Assembly: GCA_030323305.1 (NCBI GenBank)
Contig: CP106741.1
Coordinates: 3,030,001-3,094,000, forward strand
DNA: 64,000 nt
Source: Paenibacillus sp. CC-CFT747
GTDB taxonomy: Bacteria > Bacillota > Bacilli > Paenibacillales > NBRC-103111
Direction of reading: 5' to 3'
Shown here: one piece after another, positions 56,324 through 64,000 of the stretch
How positions within the stretch are numbered: position 1 is the first letter of the stretch
How the letters are laid out: each line of letters begins with the position of its first letter
The notes under the pieces: model-generated
The model's input: only the letters and a program-made list of their open reading frames with translations
Told to the model about the DNA's origin: nothing
The model's database searches: none
Made by a program: the position numbers and the translations under genes

Positions 56324-56393
56324 TTGACAAAAAAAGAGGGCTCTGAGAAAATGAACGCGTGTACATCAGAATGTAAAATGAACGCGTGTACAT
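56324..56393 (+). promoter_or_regulatory. promoter and repeated operator of the LacI-type gene
   Basis: TTGACA (56324-56329), a 17-base spacer and GAAAAT (56347-56352) form a promoter. The 16-base sequence ATGAACGCGTGTACAT occurs twice, at 56351-56366 and 56378-56393, 27 bases apart. The first copy overlaps the -10/start region. Each contains ACGCGT, a common LacI half-site core. Autorepression by the downstream LacI-family protein is the simplest reading. Confidence 0.72.
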
Positions 56394-56419
56394 AATCGAT
56401 GGTAAAGTAGGGAAGCAGC

Positions 56420-57451
56420 ATGGTTACCCGCAAGGAAGTGGCCGATCTAGCCGGCGTTTCCGAAGCGACCGTCTCCCGGGTTCTTAACGGGGTGGGTCCG
56501 ATTCGGGAAGAGACGAAGGAAAGGGTGCTTTCCGCGGCCAAAGAACTGAATTATATCCCGAACGCCATAGCCCGGAGCTTTGCGCGCCGCCGGAGCGGAA
56601 ACCTGGGAGTCGTTCTGCCCTATGTTCCCAAGGTACACCTGTTCTCCACCTATTATTTCTCGGAAATTCTAAGCGGAATCGGGGAAGCGGTCCGGGAGCA
56701 CGGGTATGATCTTCTTCTTCTGTTCCGAACGCCCGGCGCACCGGCTGATTATACGACGTGGTATCATTCCCAGAAGGTGGACGCCTGCGTCATTCTCGGG
56801 GCGTCCGATCTTCCGGAGGAAAGGAAAGCCCTTCAACGCCTTGCCGCTCACAGGCTGCCCTTCTGCCTCGTCAACCAGCGGTTCCCGGACGAGGAGTTTA
56901 ACGAGGTCGATGCCGATCACGCGAGCGGCAGCTACGAAGCCGTGAAGCACCTGATCGCAGGCGGCTGCCGGAGGGTGGCTTTCTTGAACGGCTCGCCGGA
57001 ATACTCCAACAGCCGGGACCGGCTGACAGGCTACCGCCAAGCGGTGACGGAAGCGGGACTCGACCCGGACGCCCTGCTTCAGCTCGGCGGCAATTACAGC
57101 CGCCGGAGCGGGGAACAGGCGGCCCAGGCGGTTTACCGCGAAAGGGAGCGGGTCGATGGGGTCTTTGCCGCCAACGACCGTATGGCGGTGGGCCTCATGC
57201 AGGGACTGCGGGCGCTCGGCCTCGAAACCGGCACCGATGTGGCGATTGCCGGGTGCGACGATTCCGACGCCGCCCGGATGACCGAGCCGCCCCTCACCTC
57301 CGTGCACGTCCCGTTCTATGAGATGGGGCGGCTTGCCGCGGACCGGCTTCTCCAGGTGCTCGACCAGGGCGATCCGGGAACCGTTTTTCGGGAGCAGCTG
57401 GCGACCCGGCTAGTGATTCGGGAATCCAGCATTCTCCGCAGCCGGGAATAG
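56420..57451 (+). CDS. LacI-family transcriptional regulator
   Basis: A 343-residue regulator. The helix-turn-helix and hinge are RKEVADLAGVSEATVSRVLN, then YIPNAIARSFARRRS. The periplasmic-binding-like sugar domain has LGVVLPYVPK and the dimer/ligand motifs VDGVFAANDRMAVGLMQGLR and VAIAGCDDSDAARMTEPPLT. The frame is intact with a GGGAAGCAGC site. It heads the locus of two Gfo/Idh/MocA dehydrogenases and a ThuA-like protein, so it probably represses them until a sugar or inositol-like ligand binds. Confidence 0.95.
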   Translation: MVTRKEVADLAGVSEATVSRVLNGVGPIREETKERVLSAAKELNYIPNAIARSFARRRSGNLGVVLPYVPKVHLFSTYYFSEILSGIGEAVREHGYDLLLLFRTPGAPADYTTWYHSQKVDACVILGASDLPEERKALQRLAAHRLPFCLVNQRFPDEEFNEVDADHASGSYEAVKHLIAGGCRRVAFLNGSPEYSNSRDRLTGYRQAVTEAGLDPDALLQLGGNYSRRSGEQAAQAVYRERERVDGVFAANDRMAVGLMQGLRALGLETGTDVAIAGCDDSDAARMTEPPLTSVHVPFYEMGRLAADRLLQVLDQGDPGTVFREQLATRLVIRESSILRSRE

Positions 57452-57481
57452 TGCCTTATCCGCATTACCGGATAAGGCGCT
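57449..57481. repeat. compact copy of the TAGTGCCTTATCCG inverted repeat
   Basis: TAGTGCCTTATCCG (57449-57462), six bases, then CGGATAAGGCGCTG. It begins at the LacI stop codon exactly as the copy at 38978 begins at a stop codon. It forms a hairpin but has no T run, so it is not a normal terminator. Confidence 0.7.
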
Positions 57482-57521
57482 GGAGCATTACACTCTGAAC
57501 CGTAGAAAGGTTGTGTATCGA

Positions 57522-58682
57522 GTGAAGAAGGTTAAGGTGGGAATGGTCGGCTACAAGTTTATGGGCAAGGCCCACAGCCAAGCTTACCGGGACATCCCGA
57601 TGTTTTTTCCGGATGCGGTCAAGCCCGTCATGAAAACGATTTGCGGCCGTGACCGCGACGGCGTCAGCCAGGCAGCGGAGCAGTTCGGCTGGGAGGCGCA
57701 TGTGACCGACTGGCGTCAGCTGCTCGCGGACCCGGAGATCGAGCTCGTCGATATCAACGCCCCGAGCAACGCGCACAAGGAGATTGCGCTCGCAGCCGCG
57801 AAGGCCGGCAAGCATATCTTCTGCGAGAAGCCGCTTGCTCTTACGCTTGAGGATTCGCGGGAGATGCTGAAGGAGGTGGAAGAAGCCGGCGTCAAGCATA
57901 TGGTCGGCTTCAACTACCGGTTCGCTCCGGCCGTCCAGCTGGCGAAGAAGCTCGTCTCCGAAGGGAGACTCGGCCGGATTCATCACTTCCGCGCCTGGTT
58001 CCTCCAGGATTGGATCGTCGATCCGGACTTTCCGCTTGTCTGGAGGCTGCAGAAGGAGATTGCCGGGTCCGGCTCGCATGGCGACCTGGGCGCCCATCTG
58101 ATCGATCTGGCTCACTTCCTGGTCGGGGAGATGGAGGAGGTGATCGGCATGAGCGAAACGTTCGTCAAGGAGCGGCCCACGGCCGATTCGATGACGGGGC
58201 TGAGCGCCAAAGGGAGCAAGGACGCCCCGAAGGCTCCCGTGACGGTGGACGACGCCACGCTGTTCCTGGCCCGGTTCGCGGACGGGGCTCTCGGCAGCTT
58301 CGAGGCGACCCGCTTTGCCCCCGGACACCGCTGCACGAACGCTTTCGAGATCAACGGCAGCAAGGGCAGTGTGAAATTTGATTTTGAACGCATGAACGAG
58401 CTGGAAGTTTACTTCACGGACGATGCCGAGGACGTGCAGGGCTTCCGCCGCGTTCTGGCGACCGATCCCGCTCATGCTTACAGCGAGGCCTGGTGGCCGC
58501 CCGGCCATACGATCGGCTACGGCCAAACGTTTACCCACGAGCTGCTTGAATTCATGCGGGCTCTGGGTGAAGACCGCCAGCCCGTTCCGAATTTCCGGGA
58601 CGGCGTTCAGTGCCAGGCCGTGCTCGCGGCGGTGGAACGCTCCATCGACGAACGCCGCTGGGTGAAGCTAACCGAAATGTAA
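57522..58682 (+). CDS. Gfo/Idh/MocA-family oxidoreductase (1)
   Basis: About 386 residues, NAD(P)-dependent sugar dehydrogenase. The Rossmann start is KKVKVGMVGYKFMGKAHSQA and the active-site motif FCEKPLALTLEDSREMLKEV (EKP). A second part has GSHGDLGAHLIDLAHFL with the catalytic Asp/His pair (DLGAHLID). GTG 57522 is preferred because AGAAAGG lies 11 bases upstream; GTG 57513 abuts that site. It is part of the LacI-Gfo-ThuA-Gfo run; likely substrate: a sugar, inositol or their keto forms. Confidence 0.93.
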   Translation: MKKVKVGMVGYKFMGKAHSQAYRDIPMFFPDAVKPVMKTICGRDRDGVSQAAEQFGWEAHVTDWRQLLADPEIELVDINAPSNAHKEIALAAAKAGKHIFCEKPLALTLEDSREMLKEVEEAGVKHMVGFNYRFAPAVQLAKKLVSEGRLGRIHHFRAWFLQDWIVDPDFPLVWRLQKEIAGSGSHGDLGAHLIDLAHFLVGEMEEVIGMSETFVKERPTADSMTGLSAKGSKDAPKAPVTVDDATLFLARFADGALGSFEATRFAPGHRCTNAFEINGSKGSVKFDFERMNELEVYFTDDAEDVQGFRRVLATDPAHAYSEAWWPPGHTIGYGQTFTHELLEFMRALGEDRQPVPNFRDGVQCQAVLAAVERSIDERRWVKLTEM

Positions 58683-58703
58683 AGCCGAAAGGGGTAAACC
58701 AAT

Positions 58704-59327
58704 ATGAAAAGCGCATTAATCGTACAGGGCGGATGGTCCGGCCATCAGCCGAAGGAAGTGGCGGAGCTTCTCGCCGGCGTTCTTCGGGAGGAACAGTTCG
58801 AGGTCGAAGTATCCGATACGCTGGATGCTTTTCTCGATGCGGAGAAGCTGCTTAGAACCGATCTGATCGTACCGGTCTGGACCATGGGCCAGATCACCAA
58901 GGAGCAGCTGACTCCTCTGCTTGAAGCGGTGCGCAACGGTACCGGGATCGCCGGATGCCATGGGGGCATGGGCGATTCGTTCCGCAACGAAACCGAATAC
59001 CAGTTCATGGTCGGCGGCCAGTGGGTAGCCCATCCGGGCGGTGACGGGATCCGCTACACCGTGCGCATCAAGGAGCCGAACGATCCGCTCGTTCAGGGAA
59101 TGAAGGACTTCGAGGTCGTTTCCGAGCAGTATTACATGCATGTGGACCCGGGCATCCGGGTGCTGGTGGTAACGGATTTCGGAGATACCGAGATGCCGGT
59201 GGCTTGGACGAAAACCTATGGACAAGGCAAGGTCTATTACAATTCGCTTGGTCACCAGGCGGACATCGTCGCGATGCCTGAAACGCTGGAAATGATGCGC
59301 CGCGGGATGGTCTGGGCCGCGAAATAG
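58704..59327 (+). CDS. ThuA-like protein
   Basis: A 207-residue class I glutamine amidotransferase-like protein of the ThuA (trehalose utilisation) family. It starts MKSALIVQGGWSGHQPKEV and has the signature GTGIAGCHGGMGDSFRNETE, then YQFMVGGQWVAHPGG. The end DTEMPVAWTKTYGQGKVYYN, then SLGHQ is also typical. ThuA proteins work with Gfo-type partners on 3-keto-disaccharides or related sugars. Cys in AGCHGG is the position of the amidotransferase nucleophile. GAAAGGGGTAAACC precedes ATG 58704. Confidence 0.92.
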   Translation: MKSALIVQGGWSGHQPKEVAELLAGVLREEQFEVEVSDTLDAFLDAEKLLRTDLIVPVWTMGQITKEQLTPLLEAVRNGTGIAGCHGGMGDSFRNETEYQFMVGGQWVAHPGGDGIRYTVRIKEPNDPLVQGMKDFEVVSEQYYMHVDPGIRVLVVTDFGDTEMPVAWTKTYGQGKVYYNSLGHQADIVAMPETLEMMRRGMVWAAK

Positions 59328-59353
59328 CACCCAATAGGAGGAACGAAGGACTC

Positions 59354-60457
59354 ATGGACAAAGTCAAGCTGGGCATTATCGGCTGCGGAAACATAAGCGG
59401 CATTTATTTCAAGAACGCCGCCACCTTTGACATTCTGGAGCTGGTCGCCTGCGCCGACCTCGATGTGGAGCGGGCGAAGGCCAAGGCGGAGGAGCATGGC
59501 ATTGCCAAAGGCTGCTCGGTGGCGGAGCTTCTCGCCGATCCCGAGATCGAGATCGTCATCAACCTGACGATCCCCCAGGCGCACGCCGAGGTGTGCCTCC
59601 AGGCGCTGGAGGCGGGCAAGCATGTATACGTGGAGAAGCCGCTTGCGGTTACCCGCGAAGAAGGGCAGCGTATTCTGAAGCTGGCCGCGGAGAAGGGGCT
59701 GCGGGTCGGATCTGCACCGGATACGTTCCTGGGCGGCGGAATCCAGACGAGCATCAAGCTCATCCGGGACGGCTGGATCGGCACGCCGATCGGAGCCACG
59801 GCCTTCATGGCCGGGGGCGGTCACGAGTCGTGGCATCCGGCTCCGGACTTCTATTACAAGCAGGGCGGCGGCCCGATGTTTGATATGGGTCCCTATTACT
59901 TGACGGCGCTTGTGGCCATGCTCGGTCCGATTCAGCGCATTACCGGCTCGGCCCGCATTTCCTTCGCGGAGCGGACGATCACGAGCAAGCCGAAATTCGG
60001 GGAGAAGATCGAGGTGGAGGTTCCGACCCACGTGGCCGGCATTATGGACTTCCACAGCGGGGCGGTGGGCACGATCCTCACGAGCTTCGACGTCCCCGGG
60101 GGACACACGCTCCCCCGCATCGAGGTCTACGGGAGCGAGGGGACGCTGCTGGTCCCCGATCCGAATACCTTCGGCGGGCCGGTCCGGCTGAAGCGCAAGG
60201 GCTCGCAGGAGTGGAGCGAGATGCCGCTGTCACACGGGTTCGCGGAGAATGCCCGCGGAGTCGGCGTGGCTGACATGGCGCATGCCATTAAGGCCGGCCG
60301 GCCCCACCGGGCAAACGGAGAGCTCGCCTATCATGTGCTGGAAGCCATGCACGGCTTCCATGATGCCTCAAGCGAGGGCCGGCACTATAACATGCAGAGC
60401 ACCTGCGAGGCTCCTGAGCTTCTGCCCATGGGCCTGCCCCGCCATCTGGTGGAATAA
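59354..60457 (+). CDS. Gfo/Idh/MocA-family oxidoreductase (2)
   Basis: A 367-residue dehydrogenase: Rossmann motif KLGIIGCGNISGIYFKNAAT, active-site VYVEKPLAVTREEGQRILKL, and a GGPMFDMGPYYLTALVAMLG segment with the catalytic Asp. It is distinct in sequence from the first Gfo protein of this operon, so they probably carry out successive or opposing oxidation steps. AGGAGGAACGAAGGACTC precedes ATG 59354. It ends the operon; a terminator follows in 5 bases. Confidence 0.94.
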   Translation: MDKVKLGIIGCGNISGIYFKNAATFDILELVACADLDVERAKAKAEEHGIAKGCSVAELLADPEIEIVINLTIPQAHAEVCLQALEAGKHVYVEKPLAVTREEGQRILKLAAEKGLRVGSAPDTFLGGGIQTSIKLIRDGWIGTPIGATAFMAGGGHESWHPAPDFYYKQGGGPMFDMGPYYLTALVAMLGPIQRITGSARISFAERTITSKPKFGEKIEVEVPTHVAGIMDFHSGAVGTILTSFDVPGGHTLPRIEVYGSEGTLLVPDPNTFGGPVRLKRKGSQEWSEMPLSHGFAENARGVGVADMAHAIKAGRPHRANGELAYHVLEAMHGFHDASSEGRHYNMQSTCEAPELLPMGLPRHLVE

Positions 60458-60461
60458 AGGG

Positions 60462-60497
60462 AAATCCCCTTTCGCCGACGCGAAAGGGGATTTTTTG
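60462..60497 (+). terminator. Rho-independent terminator of the sugar operon
   Basis: The perfect stem AAATCCCCTTTCG/CGAAAGGGGATTT is followed by a T run. Confidence 0.93.
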
Positions 60498-60539
60498 TCG
60501 ATTCCGGGGAACCGGAAGGTCTGTTATATGCAACGAGCA

Positions 60540-60764
60540 CTAGGAGGTGGCAGCGGGATTCTCGGGCAGCCCCTTCATCAGGTTCTGGACCAGCTCCTCC
60601 CGGGTCTCGGGAGAAGTGTTTTCCCAAATAAATTCGAAGAGCACGCCGAGTCCCGGGAGGGCCTTCTCGTCCCCGCGGATCGAGTCCTCGATCACTTCCC
60701 GCAGCTCTTCGGCGTTCTTTCCTTCCACCCGTTTCACGATCGCTTGACGCAAGCTCAACATCAT
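60540..60764 (-). CDS. sspI: small acid-soluble spore protein I
   Basis: A 74-residue SspI homologue. The family pattern is clear: LSLRQAIVKRVEGKNAEELR, then EVIEDSIRGDEKALPGLGVL and FEFIWENTSPETREELVQNL. SspI is a minor SASP made in the forespore under sigma-G. GGAGG lies nine bases before ATG 60764; the earlier ATG 60773 directly abuts it. Its presence marks an endospore-former. It is transcribed opposite to its neighbours. Confidence 0.9.
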   Translation of the reverse strand: MMLSLRQAIVKRVEGKNAEELREVIEDSIRGDEKALPGLGVLFEFIWENTSPETREELVQNLMKGLPENPAATS

Positions 60765-60856
60765 GGGGTTCATCCTCCGTTTCTTGGTTCCTTGCCTTAC
60801 TATGCTCCGCTCCGCCCGGTTATATGCACCCTTGGGCTAAAGGGGATGGGCTGTGC

Positions 60857-60862
60857 TATAAT
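60857..60862 (+). promoter_or_regulatory. -10 box of the ktrC-like gene
   Basis: A perfect TATAAT lies 35 bases before the gene. The best -35 candidate, TTGGGC at 60832-60837, is 19 bases away, so the full promoter is tentative. Confidence 0.5.
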
Positions 60863-60897
60863 GGACAAAATGGAAAAGAAACCGGGAGGGCGGGTCT

Positions 60898-61557
60898 ATG
60901 AAGAAAACATTCGCCGTAATCGGGCTCGGCCGGTTCGGCTCCAGTGTGGCGAAGGAGCTGACCAAGGTAGGCTATGAAGTATTGGCCGTCGATTCCGACG
61001 CGGAACGGGTGCAGGAAATGAGCGCCATCGTCACCCACTGCGTTCAGGCGGATTCCACCGATGAGGACGCCCTCAAGGCCATCGGCATCCGCAATTTCGA
61101 CGTCGTCGTGGTGGCAATCGGAGAGAACGTCCAGGCCAGCATTCTGACGACCTTGATTCTGAAGGATATCGGGGTTCCGACCCTTCTCGTCAAGGCCAAG
61201 AACGAGCTGCACGGCAAAGTGCTGACCAAGACGGGAGCGGACAAGGTGATCTATCCGGAAAGGGATATGGGACAGAGGGTGGCCCACAGCCTCATCTCCC
61301 CCAACATTCTCGATTACATCGAGCTTTCGGACAACTACAGCATCGTGGAAATCCGGGCTACCGGTAAGCTTATCGGCAAAAGTCTGAAGGAGCTCGATAT
61401 CCGGGCCCGTCACCAGTGCAACGTGATGGCGATCAAGAATGAGAACGATATGAATATCGCGCCGGATGCCAACGCTTTGATCAAGCCGACGGATATTCTC
61501 GTCGTGGTGGGCCGCAATGAAGATTTAATCAAATTCGAAAAAACCTATTCGGAGTAA
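60898..61557 (+). CDS. KtrA/KtrC-type potassium-uptake regulatory subunit (RCK)
   Basis: A 219-residue cytoplasmic gating ring protein for the Ktr K+ importer. The RCK_N domain has the dinucleotide motif FAVIGLGRFGSSVAKEL and Asp/Glu at the strand-2 end (LAVDSDAERVQ). RCK_C follows (YSIVEIRATGKLIGKSLKEL, then DILVVVGRNEDLIKFEK). It binds ATP/ADP and c-di-AMP by family analogy. A lone gene without a KtrB/KtrD partner matches the KtrC arrangement. GGGAGGGCGGGTCT precedes ATG 60898. Confidence 0.92.
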   Translation: MKKTFAVIGLGRFGSSVAKELTKVGYEVLAVDSDAERVQEMSAIVTHCVQADSTDEDALKAIGIRNFDVVVVAIGENVQASILTTLILKDIGVPTLLVKAKNELHGKVLTKTGADKVIYPERDMGQRVAHSLISPNILDYIELSDNYSIVEIRATGKLIGKSLKELDIRARHQCNVMAIKNENDMNIAPDANALIKPTDILVVVGRNEDLIKFEKTYSE

Positions 61558-61563
61558 AATGAC

Positions 61564-62354
61564 ATGCCACAAGACATAACATCGGTTCAGAATCCCCGGG
61601 TTAAGCAGTGGACCGAGCTGCTGGTCAAGCGAGGGCGCGACCGCCAGGGGAAGTTTCTTTTGGAAGGGGTTCATCTGGTCGAGGAAGCCCTCCGTTCCGG
61701 CATCCCCGTGGAGACGGTTCTTTATTCTCTCGATAAGGGATTGCCGAAAGAGGTAGAGAGCCGGCTCACCTCCGACCAGGAAGTGATCGGTGTGAGTCAG
61801 GCCGTCCTCGCCAAATGCTCCGACACCCAGACGCCCCAAGGGGTGCTGGGCATAGCCGCGAAGCCGGTGGCCCCACGGACCGATTCGCTGACCGGGAAGG
61901 ACAGCCTTGTGGTGGCCATCGACGGCATTCAGGACCCGGGCAATCTCGGCACGATCATCCGGACCGCCGACGCGGCCGGGGCCACCGCCGTCATTCTCGG
62001 CCGCGGCACGGTCGATGTGTACAACCCGAAGACCATCCGGTCGACCATGGGCTCGCTGTTTCACCTGCCGGTCGTGGAGGCCGATCTGCCGGAGCTGCTA
62101 GCTGAAGCGGCCCAAGCCGGCATTCAGGTGCTGAGCACCGGCATGCAGGCGGAGAGCACGTGCTACACGGCCGATCTGAGCCGCGCGACCTGGTTCGTGA
62201 TCGGCAACGAGGAAGCGGGGTTTCTCCCGAAGCGGAAGCCCATGTGAGCCGCCGGATCTCGATCCCGATGAGGGGCCGGGCCGAATCACTGAACGCGGCC
62301 ATGGCGGCCGGCATCGTGCTGTACGAGGCCATGCGGCAGCGGCACTACAGGTGA
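61564..62354 (+). CDS. TrmH/SpoU-family RNA methyltransferase (frameshifted)
   Basis: After repair, about 264 residues. The N-terminal substrate-binding part is VQNPRVKQWTELLVKRGRDR, then GKFLLEGVHLVEEAL. The knotted SPOUT domain carries motif 1 DGIQDPGNLGTIIRTADAAG, motif 2 FVIGNEGSGVSPEAEAHVSR and motif 3 SIPMRGRAESLNAAMAAGI. It probably 2'-O-methylates 23S rRNA (RlmB/YsgA-like) using SAM. One G is missing at 62211-62212, just before motif 2; with it the frame ends at TGA 62352-62354. It follows ktrC by six bases. Confidence 0.92.
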
Positions 62355-62463
62355 CCGAAGGATAATAAGGGGCTGTCCTGCAGCTTCTTCACAAAGGCTG
62401 GAACCGGCCGGAGCCTCTCCGGATCCCTTCCAGTCTTTTTAAATGGGTGAAAGGGAATAAGGT

Positions 62464-64000
62464 ATGAAGCTTAAGGAAGATTTCTTTACACGCAAGACGA
62501 ACGAATTAGGCGTTACTTTAAACGATGTGCAGAAGAAGGCGGTACTCCAGACGGAGGGACCCTTGCTCTTGCTGGCGTCTCCCGGGTCGGGCAAGACGAC
62601 GACGATCATCATGCGGATCGGCTATCTGATCGAGGAAAGAGGCGTAAATCCCGCAAGAATCAAGGCGGTTACGTTCAGCCGGGCTTCGGCCAACGATATG
62701 AAAGAGCGCTTCAAGCGGTTTTTCCCACCTTCCGCCCGTGGATTTCTCCACGATTCACAGCTATGCCTTCGAGGTGGTTAGGAATCATTTTCGGAGAACG
62801 GGGACTTCTTATCAAATCATTGAAGGCGACCTGGAAAAGGGAGAGCAGGAGACATTCGATTCAAGCGAGCTTCCGCTGCATAAGAGAATCATTCTGCGCC
62901 ATTTGTTTCATTCCCTTGTCGGAGAAACGATAACCGATGACCAATGGAGGAGCTGACCACCTACATCAGCTTTATTAAAAATAAAATGATACCTCCTGAC
63001 CGTTGGTCAACGATTAAAACGGAGGTTCCGCAGGCCGTTAATATTTTGCAGGCGTATGAGGAATACAAGCAGTCGGGGCACCGAAAGCTGCTGATCGATT
63101 ATGACGACATGCTGACGATGGCGGAGCAGGCTCTGGCTGGGGACCGGGAGCTTCTACGGAGGGATCAAGGGCGGTTTGATTACGTCCTGACGGACGAGAG
63201 CCAGGACACTTCCCTCGTTCAGCATGCGATTATCGAGAAGCTGGTGCGGGAGCATCGGAATCTCTGCGTGGTGGCGGATGACGACCAGTCCATCTACAGC
63301 TGGCGCGGGGCGGAGCCGTCCTACCTTCTGAACTTCAGGCAAGCTTATCCGGATGCCGCTGTCTTGTATATGGAGCAGAATTACCGCTCCTCCCGGGAGA
63401 TTGTGGAGACGGCCAATCAGTTTATTAAGAGGAACAAACAACGATACGGCAAGAACATGTTTACCCATAATCCGCCGGATCAGCCTATTAAGCTCAAGTC
63501 CTTTGCCGATTATGTCTACCAGGCCAAATACCTGGTCCGGGAAATTCAAAAGCTCAAGCATTTATCGGAAGCGGCGGTATTGTACCGCAACCATTCCTCC
63601 TCGATCGCTTTGCTCAACGAATTTGACCGGGCGGGCATTCCCTTTTATTTGAAGGATGCTGACAACCGGTTCTTCTCCCACTGGGTCGTGGAGGATATTC
63701 TAAATTTTATGCGGATCACCTTTACCGATAAGCGTCCCGAGCTGGTCGAGAAAATCCATTTGAAGATGAACGGGTATATAAGCAAGGGGCAGATGGCCGC
63801 TGTCAAAGGGATCGATAACAAGGAGTCGGTGTTTGATAATCTCCTGAATTATGTCCCCTTGCAGGACTACCAGATCAAGCAGCTGCAAGCCTGCAAAGAA
63901 ACGTTTAGGGAAATGAACGGTATGCCGCCGCGCCATGCCATTCGGGTCATCCGGTCCCGGTTAGGCTACGAGAAGGCGCTGGAGAAAATGTGCGAAAGGC
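62464..64000 (+). CDS. UvrD/PcrA-type superfamily I DNA helicase, partial and frame broken twice
   Basis: At least 510 residues, running off the window. Helicase motifs are in order: I (LASPGSGKTTTIIMRIGYLI), Ia, II (YVLTDESQDTSLVQ), III (VVADDDQSIYSWRGAEPSYL) and IV (LYMEQNYRSSREIV). It is a 3'-5' ATP-dependent helicase of the UvrD/Rep group; a DESQD box instead of DEYQD marks it as a separate branch from PcrA. Frame slips occur near 62724-62726 (repair: FFPHLPPVDFSTIHSYAF) and 62943-62944 (repair: DDQMEELTTYISFIKNKM). AAAGGGAATAAGGT precedes ATG 62464. Codon usage is a little AT-richer than upstream. Confidence 0.9.

Noticed and set aside
62355..62463. T-box or attenuator before the helicase gene
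   Set aside because: There is a loose GC hairpin and a T run near 62436, but none of the T-box landmarks. It is more likely a weak terminator of the methyltransferase gene.

Overview
The window comes from a spore-forming, fairly GC-rich Firmicute of the Paenibacillaceae type. The signs are a small acid-soluble spore protein (SspI), spore-coat-type CotSA and YheC/D proteins, a LiaFSR/PspA envelope-stress cluster, a T-box leader on trpS, strong Shine-Dalgarno sites with GTG and TTG starts, and an Eis-type acetyltransferase. It opens in the 3' end of a 23S rRNA gene, followed by 17 tRNA genes with no 5S gene between. I see no prophage, insertion sequence or CRISPR array.

Layout. 1-2.4 kb: 23S end and tRNA cluster. 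2.8-10.5 kb: an HxlR regulator with two fluoride-channel genes (crcB pair), then a molybdenum-related stretch (modB, a cytochrome b/molybdopterin oxidoreductase, a MOSC protein, moaA) with a phosphatase and a cation/proton antiporter. 10.5-20.7 kb: an NlpC/P60 hydrolase, a secreted protein with two nearly identical ~184-residue repeats, an ECF sigma/anti-sigma pair, an Eis acetyltransferase, an IF-3-like paralogue, guanine deaminase, a sodium symporter and a ferritin-like protein. 20.8-26.4 kb: aldo/keto reductase, class A PBP and a short UvrC paralogue. 26.6-31.3 kb: a lia/psp operon (LiaI-like, PspA, PspC, PspA, LiaF, LiaS, LiaR). 31.4-36.5 kb: polysaccharide deacetylase, aromatic-acid exporter, DedA, and trpS with its T-box. 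36.7-42.6 kb: zwf, ba3-type cytochrome oxidase genes behind an Fnr/CRP-type site, and a zinc alcohol dehydrogenase. 42.7-48.2 kb: arabinofuranosidase with a divergent ArsR-type regulator, a Tat-exported metallophosphoesterase and prfC. 48.3-52.1 kb: an AT-richer patch with TetR, MFS exporter and cyclophilin-like lipoprotein, then an alcohol dehydrogenase sharing its promoter design. 52.2-56.2 kb: AraC/PhyH pair and the two coat-type genes. 56.4-60.5 kb: LacI-Gfo-ThuA-Gfo sugar locus. 60.5-64 kb: sspI, ktrC, an rRNA methyltransferase, and a helicase running off the end.

The main caution is sequence quality. About two dozen genes are broken by single-base deletions, and most of these sit in homopolymer runs. 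Adding back one base in each restores a normal family protein. I treat these as sequencing or assembly errors and give the repaired gene extents. Two apparent fusions (sensor kinase-response regulator and sigma-anti-sigma) vanish with the same repair.

I found no single large novel system. The best leads are the duplicated helical secreted protein beside the sigma/anti-sigma pair, the Fnr-type box placed at about -41.5 of the ba3 oxidase promoter, the TetR/MFS/lipoprotein/ADH regulon with matched promoters, and a recurring short inverted-repeat element.
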